NCBI RefSeq assembly: GCF_032854445.1
Contig: NC_088302.1
Location: forward strand, 3,901,338 to 3,965,337
DNA from: Liolophura sinensis
Lineage: Eukaryota; Mollusca; Polyplacophora; Chitonida; Chitonidae
Direction: 5' to 3'
Length of the DNA stretch: 64,000 bases
Both the position numbers and the translations under genes were made by a program. This document shows, in pieces, positions 28,701 through 36,534 of this stretch. Position 1 is the first letter of the stretch. The number at the start of each line of letters is the position of its first letter. The notes below the pieces were generated by a model. The model saw only the letters and a program-made list of their open reading frames with translations. It searched no databases and was not told the DNA's origin.

Positions 28701-31700
28701 CTAGAGTCATCAGTAGCGAGTGTGGCCACCCTGGGCATCAATGCAAGCAAGCATACGCCTCCGCATTGACGTTGTCAGTCGCCGGATGATGTCAACAGGG
28801 ATAACGTTCCATAGGTTTAACAGAGCTTGCTCAAGTTCCTGTTGGTTAGTTGGAGGAGGCACCAGCTGTCTCAAACGGCGGTCAAGGTGATCCCAGAGAT
28901 GCTCAATGGGGTTCATGTCTGGTGAGTTGGCTGGCCAGGGCAACACAATGACGTTTGCAGTCTTGAGGTAGTCTGCAACAATGCGGGCAGTGTGAGGTCT
29001 TGCGCTGTCGTGTTGCAAGATCGATCCTCTTGGCTGTTGTTGGAGGAAAGGAAAGACGACAGGTCTCAGTATCTCATCAACGTATCGCTGGCCAGTCAGA
29101 TTACCTTGCACAATAACCCGCTGCGTCTTCATTTGGTCACAAATCCCTCCCCAAACCATGACGCCTCCGCCTCTAAACGGATAAACCTCTCTTACGCAGT
29201 TTGGCGCGAGACGCTCGCCTCTTCGTCGGAAAACTTGAACTCTGCCATCGTTCCTGAATAGACAGAACCTGCTCTCGTCTGTAAACAGCACTCTCGCCCA
29301 GTCACGTCGCTGCCACCGACGTACAATACGTGCCCATCGCAATCTGCGTTGACGGTGTAAAAGGGTCAAGGCCATCCCACGGAAGGGGCGGTAAGGTCGT
29401 AAACCAGCTGAACGAAGACGACGCAGTGTTGTTCTGGGGCTGATGACATGGCCTAGTGCCGTCGCCGCTGTTGACGTCGCCGTGACGAATCGGTTTCGGA
29501 ATGGATCTGCCGGATGTAGCGATCTTCAGCCGCAGTTGTTACCCTCGGTCTTCCCGATCTTGGTCTGTCTTGGATCTGGCCTGTCTGCTGATAGCGTATC
29601 AACAACCTCCTGATGGTGGTTTGGCTACAGTTGAACGTTCTTGCAATGTGACGTTGCGAGACTCCCATTGTGGACATACCGATGGCCTGGTCTCGTTGCG
29701 CTTGCGTAAGTCTTGGCATACTGTTGGTGTTTTTTCGGTCACTGAATGTCTGCTCTTTCGAGCAAGAGTATTTATGCAACATTACCGCACGTGCATCACG
29801 AGCCATGCCTCAAAAGGATGTTTTGCATGTGGTCGCAATTTCACAATTCCAATTGCTGCGTTCGTGACGATGCGTTCTGGTAGAGGAAACGATGCAGTCA
29901 TACACTAAGTCCTGCTTAGAATCAAACCCACAACCGTGCTTTTACTTTTTTTATGACAAAAAATATGGTGAAACCTTTCTTTTGCCTGGTAGTTTAGTTC
30001 ACAGCTCCGTTAAAAAGATGTACATCATTTGACACATGTGCACATATGTGGTTCAAGGAATGTAACACTCGGTCATGATGTAACATTTCATGCAAGGAAT
30101 CCATTTCATATATTTTGTTCTTTCTGGAGTTTCCAACCATAATTCAAAACACACATGTACTTGTACTCACAGCTGAATTCTGCTGAAGTCTTGCTTAAAT
30201 TGACAGAAAACACTGCCTGCATGAGGGGCTTTGGAATCATTCCAAAAGTGGGTGAGTTAAGTATCAAATTAGAGGAGGGTCCAATGAACAATGGTTGCTC
30301 TCTAGAATGGCAGTGAGTACGGTCAGGCAACTCAAAGCTCCAAACTTAAAGTGAAATACACTATGTATAAGATGACATATTCTTGAGACCAGAGATAACC
30401 TCCAAAAAAATAAACAAATAACTATGGACATACCTCAATATCAGAGCAGTGAAATGCCCAGACCTCCTTCCAACTGCTTACTTCCCAGACCTTAATTAAA
30501 CCACTCATGTCAGCTGTAGCCAGGTAAACACCATCGTGACTGAAGCCCACGCTCGTAACTGAGTCTGTGTGACCTGTCAACATCAAAAGGTAAACACTAT
30601 CATGACTAAAGCCCACGCTTGTCACTGAGTCTGTGTGACCTGTCAACATCAAAAGATAAACACCATCATGACTGAAGCCCACACTCATCACTGAGTCTGT
30701 GTGACATGTCAACATCAACAATCACCAGCTTCAGATGAACACCATCGTGACTGAAGCCCACTCTCGTCACTGAGCCTGTGTGACATGTCAACATCAAAAG
30801 ATAAACACCATCATGAATGAAGCCCACTCTCGTCACTGAGTCAGCTTCAGATGAAGACCATCGTGATTGAAGCCCATGCTCATTGCTGAGCCTGTGTGAC
30901 CTGTCAACATCAAAAGATAAACACCATCATGACCGAAGCCCACACTCATCACTGAGCCTGTGTGACCTGTCAACATCAAAAGATAAACACCATCATGAAT
31001 GAAGCCCACTCTCGTCACTGAGTCTGCGTGACATGTCAACATCAACAATCACCAGCTTCAGATGAACACCATCGTGACTGAAGCCCACTCTCGTCACTGA
31101 GCCTGTGTGACATGTCAACATCAAAAGATAAACACCATCATGAATGAAGCCCACTCTCGTCACTTAGTCTGCATGACATGTCAACATAAACAATCACCAG
31201 CTTCAAATAAACACCATCATGACTGAAGATCCCACTGGTCAATGTGTCTGTGTGACCTGTCAACATCAACAATCCCCAGCTTCAAATAAACGCCATCATG
31301 ACTGAAGCCCACTCTCGTCACTGAGTCTGCATGACATGTCAACATCAACAATCACCAGCTTCAAATAAACACCATCATGACTGAAGATCCCACTGGTCAC
31401 CGAGTCTGTGTGACCTGTCAACATCAACAATCACCAGCTTCAGATAAACACCATCATGACTGAAACCCACGCTCATCACTGAAGTCTGTGTGACCTGTCA
31501 ACATCAACAATCCCCAGCTTCAGATAAACACCATCATGACTGAAGCCCACTCTGGTCACTAAGTCTGTGTGACCTGTCAACATCAACAATCCCCAGCTTC
31601 AGATAAACACCATCATGACTGAAGCCCACTCTCGTCACTGAGTCTGTGTGACCTGTCAACATCAACAATCACCAGCTTCAGATAAACACCATCATCACTG

Positions 31701-34700
31701 AAGCCCACGCTCGTCACTGAGTCTGTGTGACCTGTCAACATCAACAATCCCCATCTTCAGATAAACACCATCATGACTGAAGCCCACGCTCGTCACTGAG
31801 TCTGTGTGACCTGTCAACATCAACAGTCACCAGCTTCAGATAAACACCATCATGACTGAAGCCCATGCTCATCACTGAAGTCTGTGTGACCTGTCAACAT
31901 CAACAATCTCCAGCTTCAAATTAACACCATCATGACTGAAGCTCCCACTGGTCACCGAGTCTGTGTGACCTGTCAACATCAACAATCCCCAGCTTCAGAT
32001 AAACACCATCATGACTGAAGCCCACTCTCGTCACTAAGTCTGTGTGACCTGTCAACATCAACAATCTCCAGCTTCAGATAAACACCATCATGACTGAAGC
32101 CCACTCTCGTCACTGAGTCTGTGTGACCTGTCAACATCAACAATCCCCAGCTTCAGATAAACACCATCATGACTGAAGCCCACGCTCGTCACTAAGTCTG
32201 TGTGACCTGTCAACATCAACAATCACCAGCTTCAGATAAACACCATCATGACTGAAGCCCACGCTCGTCACTGAGTCTGTGTGACCTGTCAACATCAACA
32301 ATCCCCAGCTTCAGATAAACACCATCATGACTGAAGCCCACGCTTGTCACTGAGTCTGTGTGACATGTCAACATCAACAATCACCAGCTTCAGATAAACA
32401 CCATCATGACTGAAGCCCACTCTCGTCACTAAGTCTGTGTGACCTGTCAACATCAACAATCCCCAGCTTCAGATAAACACCATCATGACTGACGCCCACG
32501 CTCGTCACTGAGTCTGTGTGACCTGTCAACATCAACAATCACCAGCTTCAGATGAACACCATCATGACCGAAGCCCACGCTTGTCACTGAGCCTGTGTGA
32601 CCTGTCAACATCAAAAGATAAACACCATCATGACTGAAGCCCACTCTGGTCACTAAGTCTGTGTGACATGTCAACATCAACAATCACCAGCTTCAGATAA
32701 ACACCATCATGACTGAAGCCCACGCTCGTCACTGAGCCTGTGTGACCTGTCGACATCAAAAGATAAACACCATCATGACTGAAGCGCACGCTCGTCACTG
32801 GGTCCGCGTGACATGTCAACATCAACAATCCCCAGCTTCAGATAAACACTATCATGACTGAAGCTCCCACTGGTCACCGAGTCTCTGTGGCCCGCAATGG
32901 TAACCTTTTTCACCTCTATGTGGCCAAAAATGTATACAAAACAGTTCTTATGCAAAAAGAAAAAACAACATAAAAAAAAAACCACAACAAAAGCTACTGC
33001 ATGGTTTGAGCATCGATGAAAAGATTGCCAACAATATGTTAAAATATAACATGTTTGACATCACACTGGTTCAAATATCACAAAACAACATTACATTAAT
33101 TACCAACTTTGTTCTCAGCTTCACATGGACATCCATCAATGTTTTTTTGTGTCCATAATCATTTTTAAAAAATCATCATTCTCTCAAATCAAATAATTTC
33201 TTTCAACACAAATGTACAATTTATTTGTTTGATTGGTGCTTTACGCCCTAATCAAGAATATTTCACTTAGCATTAAAGTGGGAGGAAATCGGGCAGAGCC
33301 CTGGGGGGAAACCCATGCCCATCACATACATGTACAAGTACAATGCTGCTGATGTTAATTTTCTACCTGTGCACTCAAACAGGGTGTTGGCGGAGGAGAC
33401 ATCCCACACCATAGCTCTGTTGTCCTGTCCCCCTGTGACAGCTCTCGCACACGTGGCTGGGTCTACTCGCACACAGAACACAGCATCTGTAATGCAAAAC
33501 AAGATAACCGACATTCATGGCTGTTTACGGCATACATTACATCTTCACACATGTACATCTACACTATTTATTTTGATTTGATTGGTGTTTAATGCCAGAT
33601 TCATGAAAACATCAGTGCGTCTTTGCATGGTTGGTCACGTGTGGACCATACAGAGTGTGTATATGCTGTATATCTCCTATATCTTCCAGTGCTCACAGTA
33701 GGATCTACGTCAAAATACTCTTATCCATCACTGTGTAATGTCAATTAATACTTATTACATATGATTATTAGCTGGTTAACAACTTTTGTCATTAATGTCA
33801 TATTCATTGAAAGAGTAGGTTTCTGTAGACATTTGTATGCATAGTAAAGCAAAAAGGGTGATAACGAAGCCTATAGCCATTATTAACCTTGCTGACATAA
33901 AGATGCATTTATGCAGACTCACTCTATTGGCTTTGTTGTCTTACACATATTTTAACAGTCAGCACTAAACATGCTTCTGTCCTTCTTGTAAGATAGTGTT
34001 TGGTTGTGCACATATATAATGCATCAGTCACATCAGTGAAAGCAGAAAAGTACCTGTGTGCTTTGAAAATATCACATCTGCATTATCCTGCACATCAGCC
34101 TCATCTACCTGTGCCCCTTCTTCAATGTCCAGCTCATCAAGATCACCACCCACACCATTCAAATCTACAGGCAAGCAAAAGACAATCAAAGTAAATGATT
34201 AAGATCCAGTGATGGACCAATTACAGCTCAACTTTTCCAACATTTTAGTCCTTACATCATATTACTTGCTGCATAGCTACCGTAAGCTTACGCCCTGATA
34301 TCTACTGTAAGAGTTGTGTATGCTGTGAGGTCCACTGTAACAGCAGTGTATGCTGTGATGTCCACTGTAAGAGTAGTGTATGCTGTGATGTCTCCTGTAA
34401 GAGTACTGTATGCTGTGATGTCTACTGGAAGAGTTGTGTATGCTGTGATGTCTACTGTATGAGGAGTGTATGCTTTGATGTCTACTATAAACGTAGTGTA
34501 TGCTGTGATGCAGGGATCAGTTTAGCAAATGTTCCATGGCTTGCTATCTTTTACGTTATTTTATAAGTTGCAGGACAAATGTGACCTGTTGTTTTATTTT
34601 ATTACATGTGTTTTCCCTAAACTCTCATTTGAACATGCTCCGGGAATTTCCAAAGAGTATATGGTCACCATCACCACATTACATAAATCCACAAATCACA

Positions 34701-35779
34701 CTTACAACATGTAAAATGTTGTTTTATTGGCAGAATGCATGAGGATGTAGGGGATGAGGATGTAGGCGATGAGGATGTAGGGCATGGGTTTCTTTTAACT
34801 ACATGTATTATGATGTCATGATCAAACAAACAGACAGACTACATGTACATGTATTATGATATTATGGTCAAACAAACAGACTACATGTACATGTTTTATG
34901 ATATTGTACCCACTCCATTCGACAAAAGCTTCTGAACAATTCCTGTTGTTGTTGTACAATGATTTGTGACTAGTAGTACCTTGCTACATGTTATTCAGTG
35001 GGCAGTGTAATACAGAGAAGGCAACAAGGTCCTAGACAACAACACCGCAGATCATTTATTTTGGTCTTCTTTTGAAATCGTTCATAATTACTTTTTATTT
35101 TCAAAGCTGTTTTGTTTAAAATAGTCTTTTTATAAACCAACACATTTTATACAAAATGAACTTTGGCCAGATAATTTTTTCTCTTTCATTTTGTTTAGCA
35201 GGTCATATCAGGACTGGCCTGCTGTATGCAATTTTTCGCCTTTTCAGCCATTAACAGGCCACCAAATCAAGCCCTGTTGATGTCTACTATAAGAGTAGTG
35301 TATGCTGTGATGTCTATGGTCTCCTGACAGAGTAGTGTAAGAGCAATGTGTTTGTGCACAGTGAGGTGCAATGACCCAGGGGCCTATGACCAGTGGTGTG
35401 TATGGTGACAGCAATGTGTATGGTGACAGCAATGTGTATGGTGACAGCAATGTGTATTGTGACAGTAGTGTGTATTGTGACAGTAGTGTGCATAGTGACA
35501 GTAGTGTGTATAGTCACAGTAGTGTGTATAGTCACAGTAGTGTGTATAGTCACAGTAATGTGTACTGTGACCGTGGAGTGTATTGTCACATTAGAGTGTA
35601 TTGTGACTGCACTGGGTCAGTGGAGTAGGCCTACTGTATATACGATCTAGGACAGCAGAGCGTACAGTCAGCAGCTTGTGCTGTACAAAATTTGACTCAC
35701 CCCCTGAACTGTTGTCTCCTAACTCTATCACTTCCTCTATGTCTTCAGCCTCCAGCCTGGCTCCACCATCTTCCTCCAT
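1663..35779 (-). CDS. AAMP: AAMP orthologue, WD40-repeat protein (whole gene, 11 coding exons)
   Basis: The eleven coding exons are 35701-35779, 34054-34164, 33367-33486, 30434-30573, 28022-28166, 27258-27341, 26852-26967, 23234-23310, 19132-19222, 17704-17858 and 1663-1738. They total 1,194 bp (397 aa plus stop), every junction is GT-AG, and all phases agree. The product follows vertebrate AAMP (about 434 aa) from end to end: an acidic N-terminus, then WD40 blades with landmarks such as [46 protein letters not shown] and [14 protein letters not shown], ending HELDR. AAMP is a cytoplasmic and cell-surface WD40 protein linked in vertebrates to cell migration and angiogenesis; its yeast relative Sqt1 is a chaperone for ribosomal protein uL16. 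ATG at 35779 is chosen because it has a purine at -3 and G at +4 and matches the acidic start. Introns 1, 3, 8 and 10 are swollen by minisatellites and intron 4 holds a Tc1 element. Identity rests on recalled family similarity, exon structure on the sequence. Confidence 0.93.
1739..4694. other. Left part of AAMP intron 10, no recognised gene
   Basis: Mostly AT-rich unique sequence. Short plus-strand ORFs (up to 90 codons, around 2165-2480 and 2734-3120) have no recognisable domain or splice context. A (GT/G)-rich stretch lies at 2510-2560. GTAATCTGGAAAAACCTAGT at 4207-4226 is a scrap of the foldback family at 5.7 kb. Confidence 0.6.
4695..5620 (-). pseudogene. Broken DUF7869-type element protein
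   Basis: Two adjacent minus-strand frames, 5306-5512 and 4695-5308, read as one interrupted protein: [27 protein letters not shown], then after a one-base frameshift at about 5308 [35 protein letters not shown] and ADSVHGCIG. This series is typical of the repetitive DUF7869 proteins of invertebrates, probably transposon-encoded. A further frameshift at about 5535 separates an upstream part with a [10 protein letters not shown]-like reading. It lies in AAMP intron 10 on the gene strand and has no intact product. Confidence 0.7.
5716..5950. repeat. Foldback (long imperfect inverted repeat)
   Basis: The left arm (5722-5798: GATCCAGGTAAAGAGTGTGA to GAACCTAGTAAGTGACATG) pairs with the right arm (5870-5948), and an inner hairpin (5805-5858, TCTGGAAAAACCTAGCAAG against TTACTAGGTTTTCCCAGA) lies between them. 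The loop motif ACTTACTAGGTTTTTCCAGA recurs at 5992-6015 and inverted at 4211-4228. MITE-like; in AAMP intron 10. Confidence 0.85.
5951..6629. other. AAMP intron 10, between foldback and 33-bp array
   Basis: Holds one foldback scrap (5992-6015). Otherwise nothing recognised; short ORFs only. Confidence 0.6.
6630..7045 (-). repeat. 33-bp minisatellite
   Basis: About 12 copies of a 33-bp unit containing ATAATGGCCATATTGCCAC and CTTCATACAAGC. The period is a multiple of three, so artefactual open frames appear on both strands (for example repeated [11 protein letters not shown]). It abuts the 82-bp array in AAMP intron 10. Confidence 0.93.
8162..10619 (-). repeat. 1,229-bp higher-order duplication inside the 82-bp array
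   Basis: Rare variants recur at a constant offset: CACTTGTCC at 8162 and 9391, and ATAGGCCTACTGATGTATAG at 8521 and 9750. Both offsets are 1,229 bp, equal to 15 units. The blocks 8162-9390 and 9391-10619 look essentially identical. Confidence 0.9.
12900..13560 (-). repeat. 328-bp (four-unit) higher-order duplication inside the 82-bp array
   Basis: The rare variants AATAATGATG (12941 and 13269) and ATACTATGTG (13171 and 13499) repeat at exactly 328 bp, four 82-bp units. Confidence 0.8.
17704..17858 (-). CDS. AAMP: AAMP exon 10 (seventh WD40 blade)
   Basis: 155 bp, phase 0 to phase 2, residues 322-372. It encodes [26 protein letters not shown] and [12 protein letters not shown], matching [26 protein letters not shown] and GHTAEILDFALS of AAMP. 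The acceptor is TTTTTTCAG and the donor GCCAG|GTCTGT. The last 57 bp plus 25 bp of intron form the 82-bp unit repeated about 130 times directly downstream. Confidence 0.92.
17982..18100 (+). repeat. 23-bp tandem repeat in AAMP intron 9
   Basis: Five near-identical copies of TGATATTGCCTACCAGCACT plus GAA. Confidence 0.92.
18440..18630 (+). repeat. 59-60-bp tandem repeat in AAMP intron 9
   Basis: Three copies of a unit with CACTAATCATTGGTAATTCA at 18454, 18513 and 18573, followed by CACATATTCAAGTGCGTACA. A SINE has inserted just after the last copy. Confidence 0.9.
18650..18922 (-). mobile_element. Full-length tRNA-derived SINE with 13-bp target-site duplication
   Basis: Minus orientation, with (TTTA)n tail at 18650 and tRNA-like head at the right (antisense of GCCTCCATGGCTTAGTCGG). 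It is flanked by the direct repeat GGGATCATTTCAA at 18637-18649 and 18923-18935, direct proof of target-primed insertion into AAMP intron 9. Confidence 0.95.
19132..19222 (-). CDS. AAMP: AAMP exon 9 (sixth WD40 blade)
   Basis: 91 bp, phase 2 to phase 0, residues 291-321. It encodes [20 protein letters not shown], then [10 protein letters not shown], matching MPLAAVGYLDGTLAIYDLAT and QTLRHQCQH of AAMP. The acceptor is GGCTTTGTTTCAG and the donor GAG|GTAGAA. Nine copies of this acceptor with about the first 72 bp of the exon lie in tandem. Only the copy at 19132-19222 carries the TTGCGACATACTTGTCC continuation and a donor, so it is taken as the true exon. Confidence 0.9.
19132..20080 (-). repeat. 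Nine tandem copies of the AAMP exon 9 acceptor region
   Basis: Units of about 90-111 bp each contain GGCTTTGTTTCAG, about 72 bp of exon 9 ([20 protein letters not shown]) and a short linker; the length varies with presence of GGTATAAACAA. Acceptor-like motifs recur near 19222, 19322, 19413, 19518, 19619, 19709, 19810, 19913 and 20012. All three minus-strand frames stay open for 230-325 codons because the unit has few stop codons. Confidence 0.95.
20080..22590 (-). repeat. 56-bp minisatellite derived from the exon 9 array
   Basis: About 45 copies of a 56-bp unit, CACTTGTGTAGAAGCATCCC followed by an ACACACAC run, TGATCTACAACCTATGGCGA and TATTCA. The unit is a shortened form of the exon 9 unit next to it (shared CACTTGTGTAGGAGCATCCCA, TGATC, CCTGTGGCGA). 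Copies differ by AC number and a few point changes. Confidence 0.96.
22590..23040 (-). repeat. 22-bp minisatellite derived from the 56-bp array
   Basis: About 20 copies of CACTTGTGTAGAAGCATATT plus CA, i.e. the first 16 bp of the 56-bp unit joined directly to its last six. It ends about 190 bp from exon 8. Confidence 0.95.
23234..23310 (-). CDS. AAMP: AAMP exon 8
   Basis: 77 bp, phase 0 to phase 2, residues 266-290. It encodes [22 protein letters not shown], matching VVGVFRPET and SNSVESLGFCS of AAMP. The acceptor is GATGTTTCAG and the donor CAAAC|GTGAGG. The intron that follows (23233 down to 19223) is almost wholly minisatellite. Confidence 0.9.
23311..25129. other. AAMP intron 7, no recognised gene
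   Basis: AT-rich, with a poly(T) run at 24310-24327. Near 24880-24990 is a GC-richer stretch (TATTCCGCTAACGCCTACGG) that loosely mirrors 26160-26210 (inverse of GGTTTATTCGGCTAACAAC), possibly decayed ends of the MULE. Confidence 0.5.
25130..25900 (+). pseudogene. MULE-type transposase remnant
   Basis: Plus-strand reading at 25138-25315 gives [41 protein letters not shown] and then a stop. This matches the start of the MULE transposase core, which normally reads DGTF. A second part at 25630-25830 reads [20 protein letters not shown], an in-frame TGA, then [17 protein letters not shown] and [12 protein letters not shown], matching the C-terminal part (NHLEGWHxxLNxL). The middle, with the remaining catalytic residues, is missing. 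The C-terminal start is tandemly copied in about 100-bp units (25410-25700). Inserted in AAMP intron 7, opposite orientation. Confidence 0.7.
25410..25700 (+). repeat. 100-bp tandem triplication within the MULE remnant
   Basis: The segment beginning AACTTGGATAG and containing GATCAAGAGACATGGAACC and CATTTGGAGGTCTGGCATTG occurs at 25410, 25501 and 25601 with few differences. The first copy is about 10 bp shorter. Confidence 0.85.
25901..26851. other. AAMP intron 7, right flank of the MULE remnant
   Basis: Apart from the possible decayed terminal repeat at 26100-26210, nothing recognised. Confidence 0.5.
26852..26967 (-). CDS. AAMP: AAMP exon 7 (fifth WD40 blade)
   Basis: 116 bp, phase 1 to phase 0, residues 227-265. 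It encodes [26 protein letters not shown] and TETGK, aligning with GHQGPLTCVAANQDG, ILTGSVDCQAKL and ATTGK of AAMP. The acceptor is TTTATTGCAG and the donor GGAAAG|GTGTGC. Confidence 0.92.
27258..27341 (-). CDS. AAMP: AAMP exon 6 (fourth WD40 blade, part)
   Basis: 84 bp, phase 1 to phase 1, residues 199-226. It encodes [17 protein letters not shown], corresponding to KRAVVGYEDGTIRIWDL of AAMP. The acceptor is ATATCTCAG and the donor CACAG|GTGAGT-like (ACAG|GTGAGTG). Confidence 0.92.
27342..28021. other. AAMP intron 5
   Basis: Short ORFs only. CCCTGCTGAGGTAGGCGGTG at 27898-27917 resembles CCCTGGTGAGGTAGGCGATG at 24982-25001, so both may belong to one old repeat. Confidence 0.5.
28022..28166 (-). 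CDS. AAMP: AAMP exon 5 (third WD40 blade)
   Basis: 145 bp, phase 0 to phase 1, residues 151-198. It encodes [26 protein letters not shown] and GRFLPD, a close match to [28 protein letters not shown] and GRVLPD in AAMP. The acceptor is CTGTTTCAG. The donor is GATG|GTTGGC, a weak site, but it gives the exact join to LPDGKRA in exon 6. The exon has no long open frame of its own. Confidence 0.93.
28444..29994 (-). mobile_element. Tc1/mariner element with perfect 28-bp TIRs and TA target duplication
   Basis: The ends read AACTACCAGGCAAAAGAAAG followed by GTTTCACC, perfectly inverted at both sides, and are flanked by TA (28442-28443 and 29995-29996). The 1,551-bp element carries a minus-strand transposase with one frameshift. 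It is inserted in AAMP intron 4 in the gene's sense orientation. The intact TIRs point to a fairly recent insertion. Confidence 0.93.
28707..29731 (-). pseudogene. Tc1 transposase with one frameshift
   Basis: The N-terminal part starts [19 protein letters not shown] and contains a paired-like helix-turn-helix region ([25 protein letters not shown]). After a frameshift at about 29500 the rest reads [20 protein letters not shown], then VLFTDESRF (first D), HDSARPHTA (second D) and [12 protein letters not shown] (E), a DD34E core, ending HTRY. Joined it would be about 340 aa, the normal Tc1 length. One frame break makes it non-autonomous as it stands. Confidence 0.88.
30434..30573 (-). CDS. AAMP: AAMP exon 4 (second WD40 blade)
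   Basis: 140 bp, phase 1 to phase 0, residues 104-150. It encodes [26 protein letters not shown] and KEVWAF, corresponding to GHKDSVTCAGFSHDS and DMSGLLKVWQV of AAMP. The acceptor is TTTTGATGTTGACAG and the donor GAG|GTATGT. The acceptor plus the first 54 bp have been tandemly copied about 30 times upstream in intron 3. The nearest copy (acceptor before 30639) lies exactly 66 bp away and in frame. Confidence 0.93.
30510..32885 (-). repeat. 2.4-kb minisatellite built from the AAMP intron 3/exon 4 acceptor
   Basis: About 30 copies of a 79-bp unit (and a 65/66-bp form lacking CAATCACCAGCTTC). In gene orientation the unit holds 25 bp of intron ending GATGTTGACAG, then 54 bp of exon 4 ([18 protein letters not shown]). 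Many copies keep ACAG; others read ACATG, destroying the acceptor. The unit nearest exon 4 is 66 bp and in frame. Confidence 0.96.
32890..33366. other. AAMP intron 3 left of exon 3
   Basis: Apart from the SINE fragment at 33214-33320, AT-rich sequence with A and T runs; no gene seen. Confidence 0.6.
33214..33320 (-). mobile_element. SINE fragment in AAMP intron 3
   Basis: The tail and 3' body only (TTTGATTGGTGCTTTACGCC, AAGAATATTTCACTTA, GGGAGGAAATCGGGCAGAGC), about 50 bp inside the intron from exon 3. A further scrap of the tail lies at 33565-33600. Confidence 0.8.
33367..33486 (-). CDS. AAMP: AAMP exon 3 (first WD40 blade)
   Basis: 120 bp, phase 1 to phase 1, residues 64-103. It encodes [25 protein letters not shown] and TLFECTG, matching blade 1 of AAMP (SVFCVSLDP, AVTGGEDDKAFVW, LLFECAG). 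The acceptor is GCATTACAG and the donor CACAG|GTAGAA. A truncated SINE lies about 50 bp into the following intron. Confidence 0.93.
33487..34053. other. AAMP intron 2
   Basis: A SINE tail scrap at 33565-33600; otherwise nothing recognised. Confidence 0.6.
34054..34164 (-). CDS. AAMP: AAMP exon 2 (acidic linker)
   Basis: 111 bp, phase 1 to phase 1, residues 27-63. It encodes a Glu/Asp-rich stretch ([20 protein letters not shown]) matching the acidic region before the first WD blade of AAMP. The acceptor is CTGTAG and the donor G|GTACTT. It is not visible as a long open frame and was recognised from splice sites and phase. Confidence 0.87.
34285..34515 (+). repeat. 30-bp minisatellite in AAMP intron 1
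   Basis: Seven to eight imperfect copies of TGTATGCTGTGATGTCTACT plus GTAAGAGTAG. One and a half further copies lie at 35277-35335 next to the 18-bp array, so the two parts were probably once continuous. Confidence 0.88.
34738..34905 (+). repeat. Short tandem repeats in AAMP intron 1
   Basis: Three copies of an 18-bp GATGAGGATGTAGG(G/C)GAT-type unit (34740-34790) are followed by two to three copies of an about 46-bp unit containing CTACATGTACATGTATTATG and CAAACAAACAGA. Confidence 0.75.
35395..35610 (+). repeat. 18-bp minisatellite in AAMP intron 1
   Basis: About 11 copies of an 18-bp unit (TGTGTATGGTGACAGCAA to TGTGTATTGTGACAGTAG). The multiple-of-three period keeps frames open on both strands (VYGDSN, TVTIHT repeats), which are not regarded as genes. 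Confidence 0.93.
35701..35779 (-). CDS. AAMP: AAMP exon 1 (start codon)
   Basis: This exon encodes residues 1-26, an acidic stretch with [12 protein letters not shown] that corresponds to the DEEIIEVVELD segment of vertebrate AAMP. It ends in phase 1 at a strong donor (G|GTGAGT). The same exon appears to begin at 35806 after a TTTTTTTTACAG acceptor, so 27 bases before the ATG would be 5' UTR. Confidence 0.88.
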
Positions 35780-35806
35780 TCTGTCTGGTATCACTTGAAG
35801 CAAAAC

Positions 35807-36534
35807 CTGTAAAAAAAAGCTGAATTAAGGCAAAGCCAATATCACTCAGTCTAATGTGTGGAGGGTAGGCCTACTGTTCCGAGCCTGGAAGCCACTGTAC
35901 CTCAAAATTTGTGGATATCATTATTATTATCTTAAATCCAATGTAATGTTCCTTTTTAATACATAAATTAAAACAAAAAACAAGCAATAATTCTGAAAAA
36001 AAGCACTGTGTAATGCATAGTCTTCTATTGATTCCCATGTACTGCTGTGCATCAAGTCAAAAAATTACAAATATGCAGTCACAGTGTATGGGATTACCAA
36101 ATTATAACCATGTAGTTCTCATACAGTTGCATTTTAACAAATGACTGTGAGACTTAAGTGTATGGTAAAACTTAGCCTTTGGCAACCAAATGTTGTACTG
36201 CCGACTTATGGCCGATAAATAGCAGTACCGGCAGATCGTTTGACTTGTTGAACTAAGACACAATAAGTCTACTTTTATAATTATTTGAAATCAACAAGCC
36301 TGCGAGGCAGGATAGTAATTCTGTTTACAAGTACGGTTTTTTAAATCTAAGTATCTGCGTCGTGAAATACGCCCACGTGAACTAATGTAAACTGCGTAAT
36401 CATACTGACACAGCCACTGACAGTCACTGATTCATTCAATCCTGATTTGAGCTGCTCAAGCTGGGAGTTCACTGGTTAAAAGTGGCAGGGGAATTTTCAA
36501 AATAAGTTAAGCGTCTGACAATCGTCTCCCCTAC
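35807..36534. other. Probable AAMP leader intron
   Basis: Lies between the candidate 5' UTR exon donor and the exon 1 acceptor. AT-rich; no ORF of note. Confidence 0.45.

Noticed and set aside
30422-32985. Many short ORFs with [19 protein letters not shown] as separate WD40 genes
   Set aside because: They are copies of the first 54 bp of AAMP exon 4 in an intronic array; only 30434-30573 has a complete blade and a donor.
35244-35650. ORFs with VYGDSN or TVTIHT repeats
   Set aside because: An 18-bp minisatellite inside AAMP intron 1; open on both strands because the period is a multiple of three.
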